A stretch of DNA of 64,000 nt from Lota lota. Taxonomy: Eukaryota; Chordata; Actinopteri; Gadiformes; Lotidae. Under the pieces are notes generated by a model. That model was given only the letters and a program-made list of their open reading frames with translations, did no database searches and had not been told where the DNA came from. The stretch spans positions 1,262,501 to 1,326,500 of the forward strand of contig JACYXH010000343.1 of NCBI GenBank assembly GCA_026745465.1, given 5' to 3'. Within the stretch, counting starts at the first letter, position 1, and each line of letters opens with the position of its first letter. The position numbers were made by a program, and so were the translations under genes. Below are positions 23,134 to 35,358 of this stretch, piece after piece.

Positions 23134-23366
23134 ACCATAGCAGGACATAGTTGAGGAAAAGAGCAGACAAAGAGCAGACGTAACACACACCCAAAAGGCT
23201 GACATAACTAACATTCCCTCCCTCCTCCTCCACACAGACCCTGGAGGCCAACCTAGGGGGGATTAACTGTCAAAATCAAATCAAATCCTGAGTGAAATAA
23301 TAGATTACATGTACACGTGCCTGTACATAGCTAGCTAGTTAGTAAACGCTAGCTTTCTCTTGTCCG

Positions 23367-23524
<158 letters not shown>

Positions 23525-23740
23525 ACCGACAACAGCACACTCCCCAGCCCCTCCAGATGAATTCCCATTAAATCCCCATACGCCCATTAGAAGCGCTTTG
23601 ATGGATCTAGCCAAGGTCCGTAGGTGCTTCCTCCCATGGACATAATGTAACAAGGTGCGAGCGTGCACCAGGTGAGCCATAACTCTCTCCCCTTACGGCC
23701 CTTCCTTGAACCTTGAAACCTGCCCGTTTCAGCTCTCCAC

Positions 23741-23778
23741 GGGGGGCGGCGGGGCGGGGCGGGGGGGGGGGGGGGGGG
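23741..23778 (+). repeat. G-rich tract, G-quadruplex candidate
   Basis: GGGGGGCGGCGGGGCGGGGC runs into 18 further G residues. It easily satisfies four G-runs of three or more. Confidence 0.85.
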
Positions 23779-23779
23779 A

Positions 23780-26700
23780 CGTAGAGCAATGCATTAGGAA
23801 CCGATCCGATCAGTCAACGTGTAGCCGCGTCACCGGGAACGTAGGCCAACGAAAGGGAGCCACTGAGCTTTTAAAACCGCGTTACTGGTTTGACTTTAAT
23901 AGCCGCGGTAGCTTTAATAGCCTTTTCGTGCCATGTCCATGTTCATACCAAAGTGATAATGAAGCAGTAAATCCAATGCAGTCATTGTCCAAGCAATAAC
24001 GCCAGCGATGTTTCCGATTCAAAGGGGTATGTTATTAGCGCCTTTGCTAGTCCGCGCGATGCATGCAACACATGAACACTGCAGGTTAAGCTTAATTAAA
24101 TGAATGGTTGGAATTAAATTGTATTGTTTAATGTGACACCCTTTATGTTGCAGTAATATTATGTGTGCGAGCGTTATCCGCTATCTGATTACATGCCAGT
24201 TTAGTGTTTTTACTGCTGCCATTAACACTGTAAAATACCCCACCCATTTTAACCTCGCTCCCATTCAGACAAAATAAAAACATTGTTTACTTATTTCTTC
24301 ATTATTGGATGCCAAGTTATTGAATACCGTTCACTCACTTCACTCTAATGGATTTCCACTTTTAAACATAGCAGAGGTGAATTACAGCTAAACATATTGA
24401 CCTGTCTTCATCTTTCGCTTCTTCTCGCTGCTGTCTAAGTAACTATTACTAGGTAACGGCTGTATCTCCTCTTGAGCTACTACCAAACACAAAGCTACTA
24501 CCCAACCTGAGCTACTACCCAACACAGCTGGTAGATATGTTTGAAGGTGAAGTGTACACACACAGGCAGACATTCAAGACAGGTATATTATGCACCTACA
24601 TGTTCAGATGCGTGACTCAAAAATATTAAAACAATCAATTAGCAAGTCTGTTGGTGTTTTGGTTGTACAGCAAACAACACTGATTGTTTGAGTTTGATTT
24701 TAAGTGATGTTATTTGGCCTCGCCAAAACCTTTGACTTTGCACTGAGAAGATACAAAATAACGTAGACCTGTAGTTTGCAACAACCACGAGTATATGGTT
24801 AGCCTATGAAGTCAACGTATAAATTATTAACCGCAATGTGATGAAATGCAAATGGTGTTATGCAGATGATGGCCACCAGCAGTTCATTTATCTAGCTATT
24901 AATTAATGTAAAACAAGGCAGTTGATATTACATATTATGTTAGGAATGCTAAACCGTAGTGACATCATTGTATGATGACTTAAGAATTAAACAGTTGCCT
25001 TTGCACACCCCAGAATCTTAATTATCTAACTATCTACCTACGGTATCTAACTGTCTGTCTGTCTGTCCATCAATATAGAGATATAGATGTAAATGATTGG
25101 CACCCTACTTACTCACTCACTCTCTAGTAACATTTATTCAGAAGTTAAATTCTGAGGACTAACCACGTTTGGAATTAAACCCCAGGCGTTGTGAGCAGAT
25201 TTTCACAAAGTTGCCACTGTGCAAATCTTTGACAAGCCTGAGTAGTTTTAGAAAGACTCCGCAAGGACTATGGGATGTAATGAAAATGTAAATGAATGCA
25301 AAAATGATTTTTTGTTGTGCTGCAGTTCAGCCATCTCCTTATTATTTACGTATTAAATCCCCCCAATATTTTTCTTTCATAACATGAGATCATTTGAGTC
25401 CGAAATAATTGTTCAGCTTTCTCAGCACTACATTGGCAAAGTTATCACTAATCAAATATTTGGAAGTTGTGTTATTATAAAGTAGTCAATGCATTATCTT
25501 TGTGACACAGCTTCTATTATATTGTTAGTATCGTAAGTAGCATTTATATCAGCGTATTTCCCTTCAAATCTTAGTATTTGGTCTTTTTAAAATTCCATCA
25601 CCACAATTTGCTGTTGCTACTTGTTGTGTTTGAAATCGGGCTATATTTGATTCCGTTTGGTATCCGAAAAGGTATCGTATGGATTGACTGTAAGGTCGTA
25701 AATCATCTTCTAGCTGGAAGCACCTTTGAGCCAACAAGGCCATGTCACTTCTTATTGGTTCAACTTTCGGTTCAAGTGCTTCTGACAAATGACACAGATT
25801 TCCTTCACTGTGCGTTTTCATATTTAGAGTCCTTCTGCCACAAACTGTTATAATGGGGGTGTTGTTTGTTTTTAGCAATTGAGTGTGTCATCTTTATTAA
25901 ATGTAGAGAGCGGCTGTGGTGCCTGAACTGGCATACCTTCTCTCCCCAGGCACGGCTGTCTATCGCTTTATCTAAATATTCACTGGCGTTCCTGGTGAGG
26001 CCTGAGATGGCTACAATGTTGGAGAGCTCATGTTTCCGACATTGCTGTTAACTTCAAACCAAAACTGAATTCTACAACGAATATTGTATTTGTGAATGAA
26101 AAAATGTGTTATATGTATTCAGCCTTATGGTACACCATCTTTATGTTTGGGTGTATGGTTATACTCGTGCACTCCATTAACACCAAGGAGTGCTGGATCA
26201 AGGGACCTCAAACGGTGACTTCCTGAATGACGGTGTTCAACCCCCAGTTCAACGGCCGAGCCGTCAACACTCAGAGACCTAAATGTGTGTAACGAGTGTG
26301 CAGTCCGGCATCAGTCAGCACAGGCAGGGTCAATAATAACGTACTCCGGTCAGTTAATTAACATCCACTTGTATCTACAATACAATATATCGTATGCGTA
26401 GCCCAGACCCCACGTTGGCAGTGACTTTACTATATAAATAGCGCTTAACGCCAGCTTTTGCCTGAATACATTATCCTCCTAGATTTGACATAAACGTAGA
26501 TCCACACAGGTGGATCTCACACACCTCAGTAGCCTCCGCGCTGATTCGAGCAGAGCGAACCCATTTTCAACCCATTCCAAACAGGGTTCTTCAGCCGTTT
26601 AAAGGAGTGATTGAAGTGCTCGCTCGATTGATCCATCAGGTCCACGCCACGCCGCCGGGTTTGAACCACAAACCACCAGGGGAAGAGTCGGTTGAACAGT

Positions 26701-27390
26701 GAAAACGGAAACGCAGAGGGGGATACCTGGGGGTGGGAAACCCAACCAGACACAGTGTGACGCTTGAAACACAATGTCACTCACACAGACGGAGATGCCC
26801 GCGCAATATTGAGATGAGATGGGGCGAGTGAGCTGGACACAGAGCATGAAGAGAGAGAGGGGGACATTTTGATTTACTGCAGCCGAGTTAGGCTATCGCT
26901 ATCTATTGCTTTCTATCTATTGCTCTCTGTCTACTGATAGACAAGTGTCCCAGCAGGAGTATTGATACATACAAGTTATCCTAACATGTTCTATATTAAA
27001 TGTGTCTATGTGCTTTTCCCCCAAGGAATCAGAAAACATAATCCAGAGTTACATGTTCATAGACTTGAACTTGCCATGTGGTTGTGGGTTGTTTAGCTGG
27101 AATTACCTTTTTGAAGTCTTTTGTTGAATTTCCATTACGAATGCGTGGAATGCAGAGAATAATCACCTTTATCTGCCCAAAAATCAATGAATGACACTAA
27201 GTTCAATGTAGTTATGATTTTGTGCACCGATGTGCATTTCATACTTTAGGGGGATTAAGGAGTTAAAGTGATTGGCTAACTCAATATTACAGCAACACAA
27301 CACTGTAAATAGACTGATAGCTCTTTTGTAACCTGTGGTCAATCAATGCACCCCACTTTCACCCATCCATACACAAAGGCATGTGTGTAT
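23780..27390 (+). other. Intron C-D1, unique AT-rich part
   Basis: About 3.6 kb without long repeats or recognised elements. Short CTGTCTGTCTGTC near 25050. No exon found. Confidence 0.55.
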
Positions 27391-27399
27391 GGATGTAGG

Positions 27400-27525
27400 C
27401 AAGGCAACAGCTAGCCAGCTCGTAGGTGGATGTTAGGGTTTAGTGTCTTGCTCAGGGACACCTCAACACTGGGTTAGCAGGAACTGGGGATCGGCCAGAC
27501 GACCGTCTCTACCTGCTGTTGCCCT
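27400..27525 (-). mobile_element. SINE fragment (minus)
   Basis: GTGTCTTGCTCAGGGACACC and AACTGGGGATCGGCCAGACG correspond to the linker and B-box regions of a teleost tRNA-SINE read on the - strand. Both ends are degraded. Confidence 0.5.
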
Positions 27526-27797
27526 AAACATTACTAACAATACAATACAGTAACAGTTGAGATTACACCTCCACTAATCTTGGACCCAGCAGTCTTACTC
27601 TGCTACAGCAGAACTTCGGAAGGGGATTTTTACACTGGCCAGTCTAAACGGTGTTGATTTGAACCCTTTGCAGGCTCCTAGAACGTTGGTGTCCGGACAG
27701 GATGTTTTAGCTCTGATCTGTGAGACTACACCTACGCATGCATGTACTGTATAAATACCACGATATACACTCTTCTACTTTATTCCCTCTGCTGCAG

Positions 27798-27882
27798 GAG
27801 AGTGTGGCTGTCACGAAGGCTATTCCCCCGATCCAGACCATAATCATCTCTGTCTCCGTAGTGACTGGGGGCGCAATGAAGG
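27798..27882 (+). CDS. astn2: astn2 exon D1 (end of first EGF-like module)
   Basis: Coding exon of 85 bp, acceptor CTGCTGCAG and strong donor GG|GTAAGT. It enters with two bases of a glycine codon and leaves with two. It reads [18 protein letters not shown] then LRSDWGRNE, closely matching the astrotactin-2 segment with C-CHEGY-PDP-H-HLC-RSDWG. It completes the EGF-like disulphide pattern begun in exon C. Another + frame through the same DNA is also open, but only the frame given joins its neighbours in phase and carries the cysteine pattern. Confidence 0.94.
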
Positions 27883-28701
27883 GTAAGTCACATCTTCTTC
27901 ATTGCTCTACAGCAGAAAAAGCTGCTGCCACTAAAAATAGTAAAAAAAAAACAGGGACAACATTGGAGAGAGACTAGGGGGAACGGGGTGAAGTGAAGAT
28001 ATGTTGAGTTAGGGGGTGGGGGGGGCAGTATATTGTCCATAAAGTAAGAAGAGAGGACGGAGAGTCCGCTCTTTTTTATATATTAAAATAAATTAAACTG
28101 GTAGAAATTAAAAGTGCTTTGTTCGGCAGGCAAAGATCCCCAAGGCTTGAAGACTGATGAGGGAATGAATGAATGAATAAATAAATCAATGACGTTTTTA
28201 GTGTAGTGTATAGAAAGTAGTTGTGTCACATTTGTAAGAAGGAGAAGAGGGGTGGTGTTGTGTGCTATCAGTGTTGTACTCAGGGTGGCTTGCTGTGTGA
28301 AAGGAGAGAGAGAGACATGATAACTTTTATGTGTTGACGACTTTATTGGCAGAGCCAATATGGTTGTCGTCATTAAAGTGTTAGCAGATTGTCTTGTGCA
28401 CCTCCTGACTTTAATGAGCTGGAGGTGTTTCTCGCTCCTAACCAATCATGGATCAAATCCCCAATCACCGCTGCTTTACAATGCAGCGGTTGTCCTCCAT
28501 TCCACGAGCGTATTTTCAGTTAGTGACCTTGCTTCTGACGTTATCTTTCAAATTAATACCTAAAAAATGTAGATTAGACTCCTACATCGCGGTTGCAAAT
28601 TACTCAAAGCGTACACTTTAATGTTCAGAAATGTTTATGACCTCCATAATGGAGAATGGCACCTTTTATTTTATTCCGGAGCATCAACATATTATTTTGA
28701 A

Positions 28702-28705
28702 TATT

Positions 28706-28755
<50 letters not shown>
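28702..28755 (+). repeat. (TA)n microsatellite
   Basis: TA units with one TACATA interruption, between exons D1 and D2. Confidence 0.95.
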
Positions 28756-28757
<2 letters not shown>

Positions 28758-28883
28758 TGTATGTATTTTTTTACAGTCAAATTTATCTTTCATTAATTGT
28801 TTAGAAAAGAATATGCTATATTGTTGTGTTTTTGTATATTTTGTATATTTGATATATAAAACTCCATATACTCTATATAAAAT

Positions 28884-29047
28884 GTGATATACGTGGTTGT
28901 ATTTCTCTGTGGCAGGCCGTGGCCATACACTAACCTGGAGAAAGGCTATGACCTAGTTACAGGATGTGATGTACGTGGTTGTGTTTCTCTGTGGCAGGCC
29001 GTGGCCATACACTAACCTGGAGAAAGGCTATGACCTAGTTACAGGAG
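28884..29047 (+). repeat. 82-bp tandem duplication spanning a 3' splice site
   Basis: Two copies of an 82-bp unit (28884-28965 and 28966-29047). Each holds ACGTGGTTGT, TTTCTCTGTGGCAG and the first 50 coding bases of exon D2. The coding parts are identical; the intronic parts differ at two places (GATATACG/GATGTACG, GTATTTC/GTGTTTC). Only the second copy continues into the rest of the exon. Confidence 0.95.
28916..28970 (+). pseudogene. Duplicated, truncated copy of exon D2
   Basis: Carries a complete acceptor and the codons for PWPYTNLEKGYDLVTG. It could end at a weak GAT|GTACGT donor (28971), giving 55 nt and a frameshift. The remaining 27 nt to exon D2 is too short for a normal intron. If retained through to the true donor, the frame reaches TAA at 29013-29015. 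Likely unused or nonproductive. Confidence 0.6.
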
Positions 29048-29072
29048 AACAGGCCCCAGAGAAGATCTTCAG
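28998..29072 (+). CDS. astn2: astn2 exon D2 (WPYTNLEKGYDLVTGEQ segment)
   Basis: Coding exon of 75 bp with acceptor TTTCTCTGTGGCAG and donor CAG|GTGAGA. Joined to D1 it reads EGPWPYTNLEKGYDLVTGEQ then APEKIF, with a final arginine split across the junction. WPY-T-LE-GYDLVTGEQAPEKI is diagnostic of astrotactin-2; astrotactin-1 differs strongly here. An 82-bp tandem duplication places a second complete acceptor and the first 50 coding bases directly upstream (28916-28965). Only the downstream copy has the full exon and proper donor, so it is called as the functional exon. Confidence 0.93.
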
Positions 29073-29107
29073 GTGAGACCATGAATGTTGGAGGCCACTG
29101 GGTCTGT

Positions 29108-29369
29108 GTAGGCGTGTGTGTGTGTGCGTGCATCCACTTGTATATGTGCATATGCTTGTGTTTGTGTGTATGTGTGTGGGTGCGTAGTGTGTGTGTTTAT
29201 GTACGTGTGTGTGCGTGTGTAAGCGTGTCTGTCTTTCTGAGTTAGAGGACATGAGGCATACAGATGGACAGCCCGCAGGCAAATATAGACATGCTCCTCG
29301 AAGCATGCGCACGTACACACACACACATGCACGCACAGACACACACGCACAGACGCACACACACGCACA

Positions 29370-29401
<32 letters not shown>

Positions 29402-29408
29402 CACACAC
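29108..29408. repeat. GT-rich block facing CA-rich block
   Basis: GT/GC-rich alternating sequence (29108-29228) is followed after about 80 bp by CA/CGCA sequence (29312-29408). The two are complementary in composition and could form an imperfect stem. Exon D2 ends only 36 bp upstream. Confidence 0.85.
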
Positions 29409-30584
29409 AGATGTGCGATGCAGAGCTGCAAATGGACAGAAAGCAGGGCTGGGTGTGGGGAGCTGCCTGAGGGTCTGTCCTAGATTGAGCTTGTTGAGGC
29501 GCCCCTGCTGCCACTTAAGATGACCCTTTCTAGAAGCTGGCATGGGGTTATTACTTTTGACAGGTTTTAAGACGGGTATCCAAGGGAACCTTTTTGTATT
29601 GCGTCGGGTTGCCAATGAGACGGTCAGATGGTCGATTTTCAGGTGCCTCTGAATCACTTTATCAAATTGTTGAGTATTGTAGGTGCATTTTATTCATTTA
29701 ATTTGAGAAAATGGATTCCATGTTTTTTTTGTTTTTTTACTAGGTGATATGTCCTGCACTTGGATGAAAGTGACCTTATGTTACTTAGCTGTTTGTTCAT
29801 TGGCTTGTTCATCCTTCCTTCCTCTCTGACGTTCATTTGTCCCTTTTGACCTTGTTCCTTCCTGCCTCCCTTATTTCCTTCCTTCATTCTGTCCTTCAGT
29901 TTTGAAGTAACAGTATAAAGTTCACTTCCTCGTTTATTTACTGAAGACCAGGTCACTGCCCATTGGCTCCTCAAAACCAAGTGTTCTGTAAAACCTCCAA
30001 GAACAACCTACCTTAATAGATCTCAACCACCCACACGCCACCATTCAAAGTCAGCAGTTGCTAAGCAGTTACTTGTAATGAAACCGTAAGTGTTTTTCTT
30101 AATTAGTGTCGACTGCAGGCTTAAAATAGCAGTAAGTGTTGCTATGAAAGTGAAAAATGTAAATTGTTCACATTATATTTTCTGAGTTGTGTAGGTATAT
30201 AATTATGTATTTTATTCTACGTAACCACATGCTATGGAGTCAATACCATAGTATCCAATAATGTCTAGAATACACTGGTTAAGTTGTGTCACAATAGTCA
30301 TTGGATAATTGGATAACGATATGTATATTCAACATGTTATGTTGTATGCTAGAACTACTACTAATACTAGATTATACTACTCGATCACCACAACAACCCC
30401 TAATAACAATATGAATAACAATTCATTCTGCCTCAACCACTTCTGTGGCCAGTACCTTGACAAAACCACAATGCATAATAATATCCCAGGAAATAATTAG
30501 CAGTTCAGGGTTATTATTTGATTTGGTCTAGACTTCCTCAGGCCATTTGCCTTATTCCCCTGGCAGCCATCTTGGTTTTAAACG

Positions 30585-30642
30585 CTAGCAGGGTGATGGA
30601 ACTAAATGCAGAATGCCAGACTCAGTTCCATCACCCTGCTAG
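30585..30642. repeat. Perfect 19-bp inverted repeat
   Basis: CTAGCAGGGTGATGGAACT and its exact inverse AGTTCCATCACCCTGCTAG are separated by 20 nt. Weaker outer pairing (GGCAGCCATCTTGGTT with AACCAAGTTGGAATC...TGGCAGCC) extends the palindrome to about 30560-30677. Possibly a foldback MITE remnant. Confidence 0.85.
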
Positions 30643-30810
30643 TGGTTAGAACCAAGTTGGAATCAAAATGGCAGCCAAGTAAATCAGGCCCATGGAGGGA
30701 AAGGTTTGGAATTGAGATGTGTCATCTCAGAGGGGGGGAAATAAATGAATTGCCAAGTCAGACCACCACATGTCTAAAGTGTGTTCCTGTTTTCGGAAGG
30801 AAATGTGCCA

Positions 30811-30849
30811 CCACCTCCTCCTCCTCCTCCTCCTCCTCCTCCTCCTCCT
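30811..30849 (+). repeat. (CCT)n trinucleotide repeat
   Basis: About 12-13 CCT units in non-coding sequence. Confidence 0.95.
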
Positions 30850-31894
30850 TCCTCTCTTTCGACTCTGCTGTGTCGGTAGTATCGGAGATGGTTGTGGGGG
30901 TATTTAGTTTATTTGTTGGACACATGAGATAAAAGGTGATGCCAAACAACATCCTGCCTCCTCTTTGAGGAGAGCACAATGAAGCCATGGATTTGTTTTC
31001 ATTGTGGTTTGTCATGCCGCGTATGGCAGACGCAGAATCCAGTTTGAAACATAATTAAATACATATTCACTGCAAAACACATCCTACAACAATCCTAAAA
31101 GGCCTACCCTATACATTGCTCTTTTTTTTTTCAAGTTACCATTTTCTCATCTTAAGCTGGTTCAGACCCTTTTTTTATACAAAGACAACCTCCGTCAAAC
31201 CCGGGGTGTATAGTTTGATAGGGTTCATCTATTGTTTTTAATTATATTCCCATGGTTACAGTTTGCATTCAATGGGAATTGTTAGCTCATGGTGACATGA
31301 ATAAACCATCAATGCAAATATATCCAGATAAGTTCACTACAGGTCATAATACCCAGCACATGTATCGACTGATGTCGACTGAATGTAAGCTGATGCATTT
31401 ACTGGCATGAATAAAAATGAAAGAGAAATTCAGAAAACCTAAACAGCTATATTTAGTAGGGGGATGTTACCTATTTTGTGCCAAAGCACACCTACAGTGC
31501 CAAAAACTGAATAAATTGTTCTATATCTTGTTTACTCGTTTTTCATTGCATACAAAGCATGTCTTTTTATGTTGCTTTGCATGTTGTTGATTCAAACAAC
31601 GGAGCCAACAGAAAAAATATCCAAACTATCAAGGTTACCAATTATGGGCAATGTTATTTTTAATGCTACTTAGTTTTACTGGAGAAAGTTAAGTGCCTAT
31701 TTTGGTTTGTTAATAAGTACTTTCACATTTCAAGTGTTTGTTTATAAGGATGTGCATATTTCAAGACGATGAACACAATCAACAGATCGTCTCCTTGGAG
31801 AGCCCTTTACTGTGTAATCCAGAAACCTGTTTATTTCTCAGTGTAAGCCTCTGCTCATACATTGGCCTACTTATTGTTGAGCTGAATACATTGA

Positions 31895-32090
31895 ACGGGA
31901 AGGTGTTGTGGCTACGGTGTTCGACTCCCAACCAAAAAGCACTGTGTTTCCATCCCCAATGGCCCCAGTCTAGCCTGTAGGCATCTACGAGCAAGAGGCG
32001 CTAACTCCTCGCTGCTCCTTAAATTACATTTAGCTTTAAATTGGAGAATTTAAAGAGAGTTGGAGAAAAGCGTCTACTAAATTGAAATGT
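31895..32090 (+). mobile_element. tRNA-derived SINE copy
   Basis: GGTGTTGTGGCTACGGTGTT head, CGACTCCCAACCAAAAAGCA, B-box-like TGTTTCCATCCCC, then GAGCAAGAGGCGCTAACTCC and the tail GAGAAAAGCGTCTACTAAAT. Same order as the copy at 58890-59082. Confidence 0.7.
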
Positions 32091-32501
32091 AGTCAATAAA
32101 AAGTACATTTTAGATGGATGGAACAAAGTCACCTAAGTACAAGTCGCCATCGCAGTCGACTGCAAAGTCCCTTCCACAGGACGTAGCAAGCAGGGCTGGG
32201 TGGGAAATAGACGGAACAAACGTGATCTGCAGGGACGAGCAGAGCAAAGGCCCACAGGTAGCCCTGGCCACATCATTACCCTGACCTTAACCACACCTCA
32301 CCCTTGGGGAAGCTGTCAGTCGAATCCACCTACGGAACAGACTTCAAATGTCCTTTGACTGCCAGGAACATCGATAATGAGTATTTGACAGATGTTTGCG
32401 GTATGTGCGAGCCCTGGTGTTTATCGTTGTGGGAGCACTACACACGCCACGACAATCAGCAGAACAAATTCTTGTTCTTCAAAATGGACGTTGCTTCTAT
32501 T

Positions 32502-32531
32502 TGTTCCTGTCGTTTTTAGACGACAGGAACA
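32502..32531. other. Perfect 12-bp hairpin
   Basis: TGTTCCTGTCGT, loop TTTTAG, ACGACAGGAACA. Isolated, with no recognised role. Confidence 0.8.
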
Positions 32532-32769
32532 TACATGATATGGCCGTACTTAGTATGATACACTTTTGACCTACATTTTAAAATCAAATCAAATCTAAAC
32601 AGCCAAATCAACAGTGATCTCGTGTGATATGTGATGGTTGCATCGATGCGGGCTGGATCAAACCAGCTGGATGCCTGAACCCTGTATGTGCACACCTTAT
32701 GGGTCATATATCAAACGAAATGCAGCTATATCAATTTCATTCTGATTGACTATTTTAGGATTTGGTCAT

Positions 32770-32870
32770 ATAGCGGACGGGCATCAGGTATTGATATTGA
32801 GCCCAGCACCTTTGGGTGGGGAGTTGAGCACCCCAGCCACTACACCACCCTGCACCCTGATTCCTTGCAA
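32770..32870 (-). mobile_element. SINE head fragment (minus)
   Basis: TATTGATATTGAGCCCAGCA, TTTGGGTGGGGAGTTGAGCA and CCAGCCACTACACCACCCTG match, on the - strand, the tRNA-like head seen in the + copies. Confidence 0.55.
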
Positions 32871-34240
32871 CATTTGAATAAGGACATTGCCCGTGCAATA
32901 TAGTTGTACTCCATGTCATGTAAAGTTGACATTATAAGGCATCAACAACATAAAGTCTCTCAGCCGCTGTGGGGATTCTGCAGCTTTATGTGCAGCACTG
33001 CTCTGAGCGTATCCAGCGTTAGTGGCTAAAGCAAGCAAAGCTTTACTGGACAACGGCGGTGAAATAAAAGTGGTCCTTGCTGCTTATGAATTGCAGATGT
33101 CGGCATATTACATGCAATCCGCTTTTGGTAAATCATTTATTTCCTCGCACGGTATCAATTCATGAACTTCATTAAGTATGAGACCTAGTCAAAATTATGA
33201 AAATAGTGCAAAGTGTGCAGCCTTGAGCCCTGCAAATACACGCAGTCATGTTCACTTTAAGAAACTCTTAAGCCGAGTCAAGTTTATTCATAAAGTACAC
33301 TGCAAACACAAAGGCATTTCAGAGTGCTTTACATAGGCAGGAATGTCAAGAAATGACAGAAATGATATCTATATATAAATATATACTGCTACAGTATATT
33401 ATAAAAGAGTGAAGGTTAAGAAAAAAGAAGAGCCTAACAAATGCATAATTGCCAAACAAAACATGTCTCTTTATATAAGGTGCACCGCTATCGCCACTGA
33501 GGTTTGTACAGTAAATCACTGAACAGCACGTGGCAAAACTAAAGATCAGCCAAGTTTAGCCACGTTAGTGATTAGCTATTAGCAAGTTAGTTAAGCTATT
33601 AGTTTTAACTCTTATTCTTCCGATTTTCGTTGCAACTATTTGACATTTTTAAAATTGTTTGTATGTTTATATGATCATGCTTACTCTGTGGAAATATTTT
33701 CCCTTAAGTTCAGCTATTCAACCTTTCTATACTTCTTAAACCGTGTGGCTTTATTAAACATACAAACAAACATTTAGCCTCACTTAACAATAGGAAGGAA
33801 ATGTTTTTTTGCCTTACACTATTCACTTTTTTATGAGGTTTATGATGGGTTATTCATAAATTGTTTAGGCTCAGGTCAGGCTTCTTTAAACTCCTTGAAA
33901 GATAAAATATGATAATAACATAATGGAATCCAATATTGCCAGGAGAGTAAATGTTTGGCAGAAGAAGAATGTTCAATACAATTCATATTTAATATGACTG
34001 CATAGATACATAGTTGTATTATATACTATATATACTATATAGATAGTTCCATAGACATAATCACAAAGCTACAGAAACACAAGCCTGTACATGCATTCCT
34101 GGTAATCCACATGCATACTTCCTCAATGTTTTTACGCACTCATTAAATGTTTTACATATGAAGTTTCATCATCATCATCGTCGTCATCATCATCATAATT
34201 GCATTCCATTTGTTATTTAGTAAAGAAAATCCATTCTGAG

Positions 34241-34825
34241 CTTCCCATTGGCTGTTCCCTGTGTGCTCTGGGGGTTAGCACGAAGCTTCCCATTGGCTGT
34301 TCCCTGTGTGCTCCGGAGGTTAGCACGGAGCTTCCCATTGGCTGTTCCCCGTGTGCTCCGGGGGTTAGCACGAAGCTTCCCATTGGCTGTTCCCCGTGTG
34401 CTCCGGGGGTTAGCACGAAGCTTCCCATTGGCTGTTCCCTGTGTGCTCTGGGGGTTAGCACGAAGCTTCCCATTGGCTGTTCCCCGTGTGCTCCGGGGGT
34501 TAGCACGAAGCTTCCCATTGGCTGTTCCCTGTGTGCTCCGGGGGTTAGCACGAAGCTTCCCATTGGCTGTTCCCTGTGTGCTCTGGGGGTTAGCACGAAG
34601 CTTCCCATTGGCTGTTCCCTGTGTGCTCCGGGGGTTAGCACGAAGCTTCCCATTGGCTGTTCCCTGTGTGCTCTGGGGGTTAGCACGAAGCTTCCCATTG
34701 GCTGTTCCCTGTGTGCTCCGGGGGTTAGCACGAAGCTTCCCATTGGCTGTTCCCTGTGTGCTCTGGGGGTTAGCACGAAGCTTCCCATTGGCTGTTCCCT
34801 GTGTGCTCCGGGGGTTAGCACGGAG
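34241..34825 (+). repeat. 45-bp minisatellite, 13 copies, each with a CCAAT box
   Basis: Exactly 13 x 45 bp. Each unit begins CTTCCCATTGGCTGTTCCC and ends GGGGTTAGCACGAAG. ATTGG is a reverse CCAAT box. Because 45 is a multiple of three and no unit has a stop, several frames on both strands are open for about 200-260 codons; these are artefacts of the repeat. Confidence 0.97.
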
Positions 34826-35330
34826 CAAGAAGTAAAAGAGACGGGGTGTCACTGCGTTGTTTACGAGAGCGCAGGGCCATCGATCGGGCCCTTGATTTAT
34901 CCTGATCCCGTGTATAGCGGGGGGTCAGGGCCGGTGGCATGCTGCCAAGTCTCTCTGAGTGGCCCCCTTATAAAGACTCCATAAAAAAAACGCCCGCGAC
35001 AAAGAGCTCATAAAAATAAACTAAAATAAAATGAAAAGAGGGGCTTTAAACATAATCATGCATGGCTTATCGCGAGCGGCAGCTAAACGCGGACGCCAAA
35101 GGATGCGGGCGCGCTAGGCGGCATTACCCTTAATTACCGCCGCCGTGTCTCACCGGCAATGTCGTTAGCGCTGTCGTTAAGGTTCGATGCGCATTAAAGC
35201 CGCATTAAATATTATAGTGTGGCTGCATATTGGAGAGAGAGTCGGGCCAATATCTCGAGCATTCAACATCCCGCTGTGTATCGGTTTCGGGGTCCCTCGA
35301 CGTGTGTGTGCTGCATTCATCTTCGCATAT
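34826..35330. other. GC/CpG-rich candidate regulatory block
   Basis: Unlike the AT-rich introns around it, this block is rich in CpG and in phrases such as ATCGATCGGGCCC, GCGGGCGCGCTAGGCGG, CTTAATTACCGCCGCCG and GGTTCGATGCGCATTAAAGC, with two GCATTAAA sites. It has no coding signature. A conserved enhancer or cryptic promoter is plausible but untested. Confidence 0.3.
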
Positions 35331-35358
35331 TAGTTATTAGTATTATAATCATTGTTAT

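Noticed and set aside
34199..34984. Long open frames on both strands with LPIGCSLCALGVSTK-type repeats
   Set aside because: The 45-bp unit is a multiple of three and stop-free, so several frames stay open at once; no promoter or splice evidence.
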